DNA of 64,000 nucleotides from Otatea glauca (Eukaryota; Streptophyta; Magnoliopsida; Poales; Poaceae). The notes under the pieces are model-generated. The model saw only the letters and a program-made list of their open reading frames with translations. It was not told where the DNA came from and made no database searches. The position numbers were made by a program, and so were the translations under genes. Location: contig CM070720.1 in NCBI GenBank assembly GCA_036346275.1, positions 10,517,278 through 10,581,277 on the forward strand, in the 5' to 3' direction. This document shows, piece after piece, positions 46,980 to 58,200 of this stretch (position 1 is the first letter of the stretch; every line of letters begins with the position of its first letter).

Positions 46980-47590
46980 GGTATATTCACTACTCGTAAA
47001 CTTCCTTTAGTTGAGTCACCAACAATTAGTAATTGTAAAGTAGGAAGAGTATTGATAAATGCTGGTAGTTGGCTTTATTTGCTATTTGTCAATGCTCTAG
47101 ACAAAAATGCAAATACCTCGCTCTACAGTAAAATCTATCACAAATCCTTTTATCTGGAATTGTACCAGGCACATCCCTCACCCCTTCGGGGCAAGTAGTC
47201 CTACCGTCATGTTTGGTAATTCTGCTAACTTTAGAATGGAATTGATAACATTTGAAGTGGTAGATTTTGAGTCCGCTTATAATACTATTCTAAGCAAACC
47301 CTCTTTAACCAAATTTATGGTAGCTAGACATCATGCTTATCAAAGCCTCAAGATGCCTCGTCCAAAGGGTGTGATCACTATCCATGGTGACCAAGCTGCT
47401 TTGCTCTCATGTGATCGTAAGTCTCTTGAACTGGTCAATCAGTTGCCTCTGAAAGAGTTCACTTTGGAGGACAAAATAGGGAAAGCAGTAAAGCTCAAGA
47501 CTACTCCTCAGCCAAACGCGGAAGTGAAGAAAATTCCATTTGATCCAAGCGACCCATCAAAGGATAGTTTGGATTGTGTCGGGCCTTGAT
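46980..47590 (+). pseudogene. Element B protease region
   Basis: VGRVLINAGSWLYLLFVNAL near 47040-47100 corresponds to the active-site turn V-L-I-D-G-G-S of this lineage, with the catalytic Asp changed to Asn. A frameshift near 47110-47190 follows. A 160-codon frame then has VMFGNSANFRMELITFEVVD, FESAYNTILSKPSLTKFM and a long linker to RT with a SPLPxxxx-like charged tail. The order gag-protease-RT is maintained. Confidence 0.65.
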
Positions 47591-47749
47591 GAAGAATAGG
47601 GACTCACGCTCAATGCCTTCCTCCAAGCATGCTCAGACGAATAGGTAATCAAGCACAGGCTAGCTATACAGCCTAATAAAAAAACCTATTAAATAAAAGT
47701 TATGATGCTTTGCTCCCGACCGGCAGGAAGCTATACGTGCAAAATTGGA

Positions 47750-49250
47750 CAAAATCCTTGATGCAAGAGCTTCATTCACGAGGTTGATCATTCGAAATGG
47801 CTTACAAATCTGGTCTTGGTCAGAAAATCCAATGGTAAGTGGCACATGTGCGTTGACTTCACTAATTTAAATATTGTCTATCCTAAAGATGATTTTCCTT
47901 TGCCTCGCATTGACCAACTCATCGATTCAACCGTGGGTGTGAACTGATGAGCTTTCTTGATGCCTACTCTGTCTACCATCAAATCAGACTGGCAAGAAGT
48001 GATGAGGAGAAAACAGCCTTCGTCACTCCATTTAGTATCTATTGCTATAGAAAGATGCTGTTTGGACTAAAGAATGCTGGGGTCACATACCAACGTTTGA
48101 TGAAGAAGACCTTCATGCAATTGCTCGGGTGCAACCTTGAAGCCTATGTGGACAGCTTAGTTGTAAAAAGCAATAAAAACTTTGACCATCTAAATGATTT
48201 GGAAGAGACATTATGTAATTTGATTAAATATGGAATAATATTAAATCCCAAAAAGTGTACTTTTAGAGTTTCTTCTGGCAAATTGTTGGGTTTCCTTGTT
48301 TGTTCACGCAGAATCGAAGCCAATCCTGAGAAAATTCATGCAATTAAACAATTAAGGCCACCTACAAGTGTTAGGAAGGTCCAAGCTTTAACTGGTCGGA
48401 TGGTGGCTTTTATTCGTTTTATATCCTGATCATGGGAGCGTGGCTTGCCTTTCTTTAAGGTGATCCACAAAACTTCTTAGTTTGAGTGGTTTGAAGAAGC
48501 TAACAAAGCCTTCAAAGGCTTAAAAAGCTTTCTCAATAACCCTCCAGTCTTGGTATCCCGTCAAGTAGGCAAACCATTACTAGTTTACTTGGCTACATTA
48601 CCAAATATGGTTAGTGCAGTTTTAATTATAGAAAGAGATGTGTCTCAATGAACAGTCTACTATATCAGCGAAGTGCTATATGGACCAAAGGAGCGTTACC
48701 CAATGGTCCAAAAGCTGTTATACACTATTTTGATGACATCTCAAAAGCTAAGACACTATTTTCAATCCCATAAAATCTTGAACCATCGTCCTTTCCTCTT
48801 GGCAGTGTTTTACACAACCAAGAAGTAATTGGTCGTATCACTAAGTGGGCAGTAGATCTTGGAGAATTCGACATCCAATTTATTTCTCGAACAGCTATCA
48901 AAAGTCAAGTATTGGCTGACTTTGGGGTTGAATGGACTAATATTGAGGAAACCACTCAAAATGATTCTAAGCCAGACAACCACTAGACACTGTACTTCGA
49001 TGGCTTCCATGTACTTAAGGTCTTGGGTGCTGGATTTCTTCTCCTAACACCTCAATGTGATTAGCATCAATATATCATCAAATACAATTCCCAACTACGA
49101 ACAATACGGCAGAATATGAAGGCCTTCTAGCTAGGCTCCGGGCAGCAAAATCCCTCAAAGTCTGTCGGCTTTTGGCAAAGGGAGATTCACAACTAGTCGT
49201 AAATCAGGTTAGCAAGGAATACAAGAAGTCATATTTAAAATCTCCTGAGC
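47750..49250 (+). pseudogene. Element B reverse transcriptase and RNase H domains
   Basis: RT blocks include WHMCVDFTNLNIVYPKDDFP near 47840-47900 (with a shift) and a 160-codon frame from 47947 with SFLDAYSVYHQIRL, MLFGLKNAGVTYQRLM, the active site AYVDS (48142-48156, second Asp lost) and LLGFLVCSRRIEANPEKI. The classical RNase H follows to about 48930. Then comes a second RNase H-like block (LYFDGFHVLKVLGAGFLL, then LAKGDSQLVVNQVSKEYK) near 48990-49220. The dual RNase H is a marker of the Tat group. Stops lie near 48428, 48650 and 48985. No integrase follows. Confidence 0.75.
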
Positions 49251-49255
49251 ATATT

Positions 49256-49830
49256 TTAATCTCTAGTGGTTGTAATCTTTCAAGTGGTCGTAACCTTTCT
49301 AGTAGTCATATCTACTTAATGATTATGATTTCTTTAAATGGTCATGTGTTCTCTTTGTATTAAATTTTTCTTGTCTAACAACAAAAAACCTAAGGTTAAG
49401 GCTGGTCAGTAATGATTTTAGTGGTCACAGTTTCTTTACTTGTAATTTGGTCACTAGTATACATTTGGGAAGATGACAACTGGATGAGGCCCCTTTTGTA
49501 AGTCAGTTCTCACTACATAAGAACTCAACAGCTTGACATCATCTTAGTAAATACACACTAGTCCAGATTAATTTCATTGTAAAGTTATACTGATCACCTG
49601 AAATCACTTCTCCCTTTACTGGACAAAGTGTTCCAGGCAAGGGGCTATATAACAAATAACCTCATAACAACCACATGACTACATGTATAAAAATAGACAA
49701 GAAAATAGAATGCAAATGGAATACAAAATCATACATTCCTAAAGCAAAAATATTTATAATTATTTTGACAAGTTTACTCATATCCAATCATCAATTTCCA
49801 TCATTTCAATCCATCATAAATATATCTAAT
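49256..49830. other. Non-coding stretch between B RNase H and the antisense gene
   Basis: Just after the decayed RNase H block there is a small triplicated AAGTGGTCGTAAC-like phrase (49264-49310), then AT-rich DNA with no ORF. It may be the 3' untranslated part of the antisense gene. An integrase would be expected here in an autonomous relative, and none is seen. Confidence 0.5.
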
Positions 49831-52818
49831 CTTTTCTAGCTTTAGCCTGACTGGATGATTGACCTTGAGAGGAGGCAGAGACTTGTTTTGGCTTGTCCAT
49901 CAAAGAAAGCCATGGCTTAGAACTGACAATTTGCTCAACCACAGGAGCAACTCTAGCCTCTAGTTCACTAGCCACTTCTGTTGTCTTAAAAAATAATGCA
50001 GGTACTTGCTGTTTCGGTAGATCAACAGAATCTCCATATGCTTGATCAAGACTAGAGTCAAAACATGACTACTGCTAAGGACAAATTGCATTCATTATTT
50101 GCTGCATCGCAGGTAAGTGCTTCTTCACCTTACTAACTTGAAGGTTAAGATCTTGCATGAGGTCTTGTGTAGAAGGATTATCAATAGATGGCATGATCAC
50201 TTCAACTTTCATAGAAGAAGCAATATCCTATAAGTTAAAAGTACCTCACTCAAGAATGATAGAGCACTCATCCTTAACTTAACTCTCTCTATATCCAATG
50301 CCTTGGCCTCTTTAGTCTTGGCATTTTGTGCATTTTGCAACTCCTTATTATTTTCTTTCAAACCTTAAAAGATGGATAGAACATATAATATGCTTTAAAT
50401 GAAAAGATAACCTAATCACATTATAAGCTCAAAGAAGATACCTTTGGTTTTTCATTGTATTTCTCAAGGAGCTCGCCATAAGCATTACTCTGTTTTTGAA
50501 TTTTACTTGAGAATGCTTTATTCTTCAAAAGAATAGAGGTCATCTTCTTTGTCATTGCATCTATTTCCTCTCTCTTATCAGCAAGCTTCCACTCAGCTAC
50601 CCTCCAATTGTACTCAGTAGCTTTATATTATTTTTTCAATTATTCAATTTCTCTGTAGAAAATTTACAAACTCATATAATGCTAAATGCAGTAACTTAAT
50701 ACACTTAAATTAGGTTTTTTGCTACTTACTCATTTTTTGGCTTCAACAAAATCCTTCACTTTCATCATAGTTTCGGTGTTTAACTAAAAAAAGTATAATT
50801 ATATTTAGAACTTTCAAACTAAATTATCTAAGTAAAATGATATTGGAAGTAAAGCCAAAGATTGGTTACTTAATAGCACCTATTGCCGGAGGTCATGACA
50901 TCCCTAAATCTAGGGACCTCTTCATTAGGCCTCCGCGCTGGCAGTAAAGATGAAGAAGTTTGGCCATGTCTTGGATCACTCCCTAGAGCCTTCACCGGCC
51001 CTACCACAACCACTTTCTCTAGAGTATCATTAGCCTTTTTCCTTATTATTTCACTTGAAGATGGAATAGTTGGAGGGATCACCTGGATAGGGCTCCAAGG
51101 CAACCCTTGAAACAATTGCCATGACAATTGAAGTTGTGGTTACACTTGTTGTCTTCGAAACCAAAGGAGGAACTACGTTTGAAGTAGAGGGACCAGTAGT
51201 CACCTCCACTACTCTTGCAGTAGCAACAAAAGCTCCTCACCTTGGCTCTTTTGGCAAAGAAGGCTAAAAGAAATATTTTGTTCTTAGGATTAGATCAAAA
51301 TTAGTCATCCTAAAGAAAGCGTTAAAAGAACTTACTGAATGCTAATGCCACAAGACAAAGGCCCTTGGGAAGTTTTCTCCTTAGGAATTGGTAAGGGACT
51401 TTTCTCAACACTCGCAGTGTCTGTTGAAATCTTTATTGACATGAGCCTACTTAGAGGAACTTCATCCTCCCAGTCTTCTTCTCCCTAGAATATCACTAAG
51501 TCAAATACAACATATGGGAAGATCTAATGAAAAATCAAAACCAAATTTTGTTACCAGAATCATAGGGCATTCTTGGCTTACCCCTAAAGCTTGCAGGGGG
51601 CTACCAAATGTAGCCCCTGATGATGGTTGAGGGTTCTCTAGTGCAACCACCGATGTCCCTTGACCCCATAAAGCGGAAGAAGAAAGTTTCTTCAGGGGCT
51701 GCACCTCTTCCTACCGTTCTTTTTACAGATTTTTTGAATTTTTTAGCCAGAACTAAATAGTCATCTTTGTCAGTCTCTTTAGTAGCTCTTTTCTTAATAG
51801 GCTCCTGTTTGATAAATTAGATATACAAACAAGTCATTTCTAGTAAAAGTTAACCTAAAATAGATGTTAAGGAAAAGATTTACCCCCATCCTTTCCATCC
51901 AAAGACTATCTGGAGCTGTGATTAGAGTCCGTGGTTGCTCCACCAGAGCAAGAGGTTCTTTGTCCAAAGATTCAAGACATAATAGAATACACAACTTGTC
52001 TCTCGTCTCTCGTCTCTTGATCAGCATATACTGACAAATTCAAAACTCAAGTAATGTCATTATCCATATTGAATGATAAAAGGTAAAATCATACAAAGAA
52101 GAATTTTTATACCAAACTTTTGGGTTTCCTCGTCATCTAGAAAGATCTTGTGCTTGATGAAGTCATACACAATCTTTCGGCCCATAAGGCTAGCCCCAAC
52201 CAATTGATCAATAGTTTTGACAAATTTCCTCTCTGTGTTGAGATCAATCCCTTTATCATCATCCCTCTTCTTCTTGGTATAAACAAGGGGCTCAACTCTA
52301 GTATACTTAATCTTGGTACCCTTCAGAACTTCGGAGTAAAACCACTCCTTGCTCTAATTTTGCATGGTATCCCTCACAACTAGGTAAGGCATCAATCTTC
52401 CCTCTTAGGGCTTAAAATACAAAGAGCCTCAGAGCTCCTAGCATTCTTGATTATTTGATAATAATATCTAAACAATCTAATGTTGGGGCGAATACTCAAA
52501 AAAGCTTCACATAAGTGAGCAAAAGCACTTCATAGAAAAATTAAGTTCAACATAAGATGAAAAAACTCAATACCATAATGCTCTAGAATTCGAGAGGAAA
52601 AAAGAACTATCTAGCAGACAAAAATTTGCATGGAGGATGGGAATAAGAATGATAGTGTAACCCGCCGGTGGATTAGGGTTGTTGACCTCGCCACCAGCGA
52701 TCCACTTGACATCTTCTCTTGGTGCAAGGACCCCATCCTTCTCTAGGTTCTTCAATTCCATCTCCATCGCTGACAATTTGCTCCAGACCACCATATTTTG
52801 AGTTGGGGTAGAAAACAA
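49830..52818 (-). pseudogene. Antisense multi-exon gene of element B (gypsy-type transposon domain plus coiled coil)
   Basis: The minus strand opens at 52818 with SKLSAMEMELKNLEKDGVLA, then PREDVKWIAGGEVNNPNP. This resembles the N-terminus of the 'putative gypsy type transposon' family (PF04195) found in antisense ORFs of grass Tat elements. Further blocks at 52540-52380 and 52370-52140 (GRKIVYDFIKHKIFLDDEE) extend the domain across shifts. Then come a Ser/Pro-rich middle (51704-50870) and a Lys/Glu-rich coiled coil (50640-50440 and 50350-50270). GT/AG-like gaps (for example near 51800-51780 and 50800-50760) suggest introns. In-frame stops show decay. Product function is not known to me. Confidence 0.6.
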
Positions 52819-53153
52819 CGGAAGCGGTAGAGGAAGGTGAGCAGCTTAAAGAAACTTAGGGTAGAAGTGTTTGAAGACAAAATGGTTTGGAGGTTAAAAA
52901 GCTTATTTGACAAGGGAAGTTTATTTTATTATTCTACATGCCTACGGTTAAAACATTCTACTTCCTGAACATGAGAACGTGGCCCAATAGGTCGACGGGA
53001 CAAGACATATCTCCCTAGGGAAAAGTTTTCTTCCTTTAAGGTCATAAAAATAATCGTAATCATTATGGAGAAGAAATCTTACCACGACATTTTTCTCAAG
53101 ATGAATTGAAGCCTTAAGAAAATTCTTTATTTACTTAAGGCTTGGGGGCTAGC

Positions 53154-53710
53154 TGATGAGGATTGTTGACTAGTCAAACATTTAAGGATCCTAACAAGAA
53201 TCATTGACTGGTCAAAACATCTAGGGATCCCACCTTGGATCATTTTGGTGGTGACCCGCTTAGGCCACCAAGACCGCTCAAGATCTCTATGACCACTCTA
53301 TGCTACGACCACTCCTTAGGTCACTACCACTGTAAGGTCTCACACCCCCTCTTAGATCATAGGTCCTGGACTTGTCACAAAGCAAGAAATTCTCCATTTT
53401 CAAAGCCCACGTGGAGGCAGTTATCAAGACATTGTACGAGATAAGAAGACATTACAGTTCACAGCGGAACACGATAGTTAGAATTAAACAAAGGCGGTAG
53501 TTAGACAGCAACTCCCTCTACTTGACAGCTATAAATTCTTATGGCCTACGTGCCATTTAGATAGGAAAAAAGAGACGAGCACACTTGGTTAAGATTTCAA
53601 TTGCCCTTTGTAAATTTCATTCCACTGTAGCAAAGTTAAGGAATAAAGAGCATCCCTACTTATATTTTATTTTGTGTCCCGTTTGCGGACGAAAGTCCCA
53701 ATCGTCGATA
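53154..53710 (+). repeat. Element B 3' LTR
   Basis: It starts TGATGAGGATTG after a purine-rich GCTTGGGGGCTAGC and ends CGTCGATA next to GTTAC. The paired GACTAGTC/GACTGGTC units at the start and TATAAAT at 53530-53536 match the 5' LTR. Confidence 0.85.
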
Positions 53711-53715
53711 GTTAC

Positions 53716-54850
53716 AACTAGATTGTTATCACTAGCATAAGAAGTCTAGTGAATAATGGTGGTTGGTTTGATCATAACCATGTACAATTAATTTGGTGAG
53801 TCTTGTATAGTTACTTATTAGAATGTATAAGTGAAATGTTGTCAGTCCAGTCAATGAAGAGACCAATTAATTTGGTAATCCTATAATCCATATTTCATGA
53901 GATTGTGCATAGTAAGCAACCTTGGAGGAAATTGTGTAGTAATACATGCATGTCAAATTGTGTAGTAATACATACACCTCAAGTGAAAGTAATGACTTAT
54001 ATAGAAAGTGCATGTTCTTTATTGTGGTTGTCCAAAGAGTTGTAAGTTGGCTCTAATATCCTTCTCATATGCATCATTCTCACATGCCTGACCTCTTGTA
54101 TATATGTTGTTTGTATTAGAATGTAATAACTTTAGATTTGTTTGCTTGTATGTTATGTTGACGTTAGAGCGTACACGTGAATCGTGGAACCATATGAGAG
54201 ATCTGGGACTCGATGACACAATTGGTACTCTGATTAACTAGAGTAAGATCAAGTGATCAGCAAGAAAGGAAAGCACCCCCATTGACCATGTTGATCCTAG
54301 CATTTCACTTAATTTATGTTGTTTTACCAAATCTAGTTATGCATGAGTGCATTTCTAGTAAATTTGCTACATTGTGGATGTTGGTAGATATTTTCCTACT
54401 TGTTGCATGGAACTTCCTCGATAAATATGAACATGTCAACCTTGAAAACCATACGATAAGGGTTAGGCAATATCTAATGTCAACTTAGGTATATTCAATT
54501 ATATGTGCAATTGCATAGCCATGATTTAGACTTGGGAGAACAAATGGTCAGAAATACTATTTGTTCATGGATAAACATTTTGGTCATATTGGGAAAATGG
54601 TCTATGATATTTTATTATAAAATGAAAAACTGAAAACTATGGTTTGGCGCATACGAGATATTGCAATAGCCTGAAGTGCATAGGACTTGCACGTAATGTA
54701 GGGGGAGTGTTCTCACCCGATCGGATTAAGGATCAAAGGTAGTGTTCATTAAATCTAAGATATTCCGTACAACCACAAGTACTATTTATAGGGTGGTTCT
54801 AATCACGAGGACATCACTTCCTTAGTATATACAACACTCCTCTACAAGAT
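53716..54850 (+). mobile_element. Decayed LTR related to family C
   Basis: Sequence 54262-54800 matches 20442-20950 in LTR C: GCAAGCACCCCC, TTGATCCTAGCATTT/TTGATCCCGGTATTT, GAACTTCCTCGATAA/GAAACTTCCTTGATAA and TTGCACGTAATGTAGGG/TTGCACGTAGTGTAGGG occur in the same order. The first 500 bp is AT-rich without a gene. It probably continues the AT-rich blocks at 28678-29327 and 32047-32328, all parts of one old LTR hosting the mini-CACTA, the LINE and element B. No end is clearly seen. Confidence 0.5.
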
Positions 54851-54854
54851 GCTA

Positions 54855-55090
54855 GGCAAGGACCTATGACAAGAGCACGAGCACGACAGTTGAATTATCA
54901 GGTGAGCTCGTTTCTAGGAGTTCATAATTTTCTTATTGAGGACGGATTGCTACCTAAGTTACGTGATGTTAGTCTACTCAGGAACCATGGTGAGGGGAGC
55001 AGCACTACTACCACATCAAGTCCAGGCCGACACTGGTTCAATTCCATTCCAATTCAAAATCAACCTGACAGCACTGATTTAAAATGATCA
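54855..55090 (+). pseudogene. G2 polyprotein C-terminus
   Basis: The frame MTRARARQLNYQVSSFL is the end of pol in the gypsy group to which G1 belongs, where P-(I/M)-TRARAR-QL precedes the stop. A further ~50 codons are Ser/Thr- and Asn-rich and end near 55085. Everything upstream in G2 is cut off by the C-like LTR; the rest of pol would be expected beyond the left edge of the window if the nest is read correctly. Confidence 0.6.
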
Positions 55091-55221
55091 TAACTTTCAC
55101 ATACGGAGCCCGTTGGAGGTGTGTAAGTACTTGATTGAAAGCTTACGATGAGACCTTTCCAACGGATCTAGCTCCACCTTCAAATTTGTTTTCTAAACAT
55201 CACAAACATCAAAGAGAGGTG

Positions 55222-58200
55222 TGTAACATTCCAAAATATAATATTATTTTATTGGTTGTAGAGCATTTTATGATTTTCTTGAATTTATTTGGATTTTACT
55301 TGATTTTATTGGAATTTATTAAATATATTTATATTTGGCCTTTTATTGAAAACTATTTAAATGTATGCAAAGTTAAAATAAAGTTTTGCCAAAAATATTT
55401 TATTTAAGTTCAAAATGCCTCAAAGTATTTTTTAGAATTTTCTTGGATTTTTCCTGATATTTTTATTGCCTAAAACAAATCAAAGGAATTTTTGGAATTA
55501 TTTTAATTGAGAAATCCGGGAAAATTAGATGAACAGTAATGGGCCGAAGACCAGTACTGTGTGGCCCGTCGGCCTATTTTAGAGGTGATAGCAGCAGCCG
55601 TTAGATCACCATCGGATGGTCTATATCTAGCCTCGTGTCAGAGCAGTGTTAGCCGTTAGATCCGGATCGGATGATCGAGAATGAAGCGTACTGGTTCGAG
55701 ACTCCATTTAATCATCACCATTGGATCTGCCACATATCAACGATCCAGTCATCGTCTTCGCGTGTCCGTGAGAGACTCTTCTCCGTGTCCGCCATGGACA
55801 CCGCGTGGAAGCGGGCGAAGGAGAGACTCTTGGTGCTATTTAAGGAGCGCACCGGCGTCGCCAGAGCACGAGGAACCGAAGCCCTAAGGTCTAGCCTCGA
55901 GAATCAGAGCCAAACCGCCGCAATCGAATATTTGTCGCCCAGCACCGCCGCAGAGAAGAATCGTCGATTCATCACCGTCCGTGGGAGAGAAGGATCGGGA
56001 CCTGGGTCATTCGCATCGCCTTGTCGAGTAGCATCTCTTGCTCGCATCAGTTCCACCAGAGCGCCGCCGGAGTGGAAGATCACCGAGGGACTGTCACCGC
56101 CAAAGAAGAAGACATCGCTGCTGTTGTTCCAGTGCACCAGAGGTGAGGCTGATCGCGTCACTAGATCCGCGCCATCGAAACGAATCCGTGGGTGCTTGCC
56201 GTTCTCGCCACTGATGACCCTAGGGCCCTGCGCCGTCGCCGTCGACGTGGCTAGATGCTTCGTCGACGCGTGGCGGCCATGTGGGTGGGATCGCTGAGGT
56301 GGTGCATTGCATGGCGTGCTACGGAAGTGACGTGTTCGTGCTGAGTCAGCGTGCCGCGGGCCCGCCTGCCAGAGAGACGTGATCGCTTGGATCGGGTTCA
56401 CCGTGGACCGATGAAGCTCATGGACACAGTGCTTGGACCGAGGGCCACGTGGCAGCGTCTGGTTGGTCCGGGTCAAGGCTGGCGTCAATATGACGCAATA
56501 AATTTGTTTTTTAGAATAAAAATAATTCAGGTAATTCTGATTTTCTAATTTCTGTATTTTCAGTATTTATTCAAACTTCAAAAGGCTATAACTTTTGCAT
56601 TTTAACTCGGATTTGGGTGATTCAAATTTCAAAAGATTTATAAAATTGAGATCTATTTAATGGTGAATTTTATTTGATTTTTAGAGTTAATTTGCTCTCT
56701 ATTTTGGTATTTATTTGCTTTTCTCCTTCGGTACGCGTAGACGTTGAATTGTGCGACGCTTCGGAGGAAGATCCGTCAACTCAAGATCAAGTTCCAAAGC
56801 AAGATCAGAACCTATTCCAAGGCAAGTTGTTCTTTGATCATGATGAACTCATGTTTATAAAATTGCTATATTGTTTTACTCTATTGCATAGTTTTTCAAG
56901 TGTATAACTGTTTCAAATTAAATTGGGATCTAGTTAATCTACCAATTTGATCTATATACCCTACCTTGTCAATTGTATGCCATGATCTATTGTCACCTTA
57001 GATTGGTTCGTTATAGTTGGTTAATACTAAAATCAACATGGAATGTTGGATCGTATTAGTTGCTTAGCCATGCCACGTCATCATATGTACATGAATCATT
57101 GATAATTAATCTTGACTAATGGAATATGGAACAATGATGCAAACTTGTGTGTCATGTGAGATCATACAATGAGATTGAGTTGTAGTAGCGAGTCATGTCA
57201 TGCAACGATGTTGACTTGTTGATGGCACGTGGTGCTTGGTAATAAACTGGGGTGGTAATCACTTAGATTGGGCAAGTGACAAGGGGCGAGTATGCCAAAG
57301 TGGGCCCGATGGGCAGAGGGTATGTGGAAATCTTGCTTCAATCATCCTAAGGACTTAACCTTACAAGTCTTTGACCTGAGTTAATCATGCAACCACATGT
57401 TTGGTATGGGACAGCCTAGCTGATTAATTTGCAATGTCTTGGTACTATCATTGGCATTATGAGTTCCCGAGTTATGGAGTAATTCACAAGGCGCAAGAGG
57501 GGGGCCCTGGTTATGGTTTTCAGACCCACCAATATTGAAACCTTAGCGGGTAATATCAAGTTAAGGTAGTGCATTGTAAAGGCTTTGTTATAATCACTCG
57601 CCTTTGTGGTGTATGGTTGTATCGTGCGGGTAAAGTGCATAACCTCTGCAGAGTGTAAATCTATTTGGATAGCCAGGCTCGCGGTATTGAGCATTGCTCG
57701 GGAATTACAATTAAGGGTTAGCTTAATTAAATGGAAACTTGGTTGGGATGGCGGAATTGCCATATGGAAGGTTGAACTTGACTTAGGAGTGGAAACTTGG
57801 TTTACTTGGTAAATTGTAATACCAGTTCTGCAATTAAACATTTATTTTGATGTCCTTGGTTTATTTGGGAAATTTTCATTTTCTTAACTACTTAAGTGTA
57901 ATATCTTAAGTCAAAATTCTTGATTCGGGGTGTTGGTGGACTCTCCTGTGATCTGAAAAGATGGGAAAAAATCTAGGCGTGTCACGAATACCTGATTTTT
58001 CTTTTTCCTCTTTTCTTTTCCCCACCTACCAATTTCCTTTTCCCCTCTCCTTTTTCTTTTCCTCTTCTCTGGCGTCTTCCTCCTCCCTGGTGGCGCCTCC
58101 TCCCTCCAGGCAGCAGCTGCAGCCCCCACTCCCCCGAGCTCCTCCCATGGCTGGCGCCCTCCTCCCCTTCCCTCTGAGCCAGCAGCAGCAGCAGCAAGGA

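Larger units (their letters stand above)
32334..53710 (+). mobile_element. Element B, Tat-like Ty3/gypsy retrotransposon with antisense gene, duplication GTTAC
   Basis: Short LTRs (32334-32929 and 53154-53710) flank gag, protease, RT and RNase H in sense, then a 3-kb region with a minus-strand gene. GTTAC lies at 32329-32333 and 53711-53715. Element A1 splits its gag. Without A1 it is about 9.5 kb. RT style (MSFLDAYSVYHQI, IEANPEKI) and a second RNase H-like domain point to the Tat lineage, in which extra ORFs after pol are known. I find no integrase, so B was probably mobilised by a partner. Confidence 0.85.

Noticed and set aside
55671..56297. 208-codon ORF in LTR A3
   Set aside because: It lies in the GC-rich LTR middle, starts before the TATA-like box, and is not preserved in A1 or A2.
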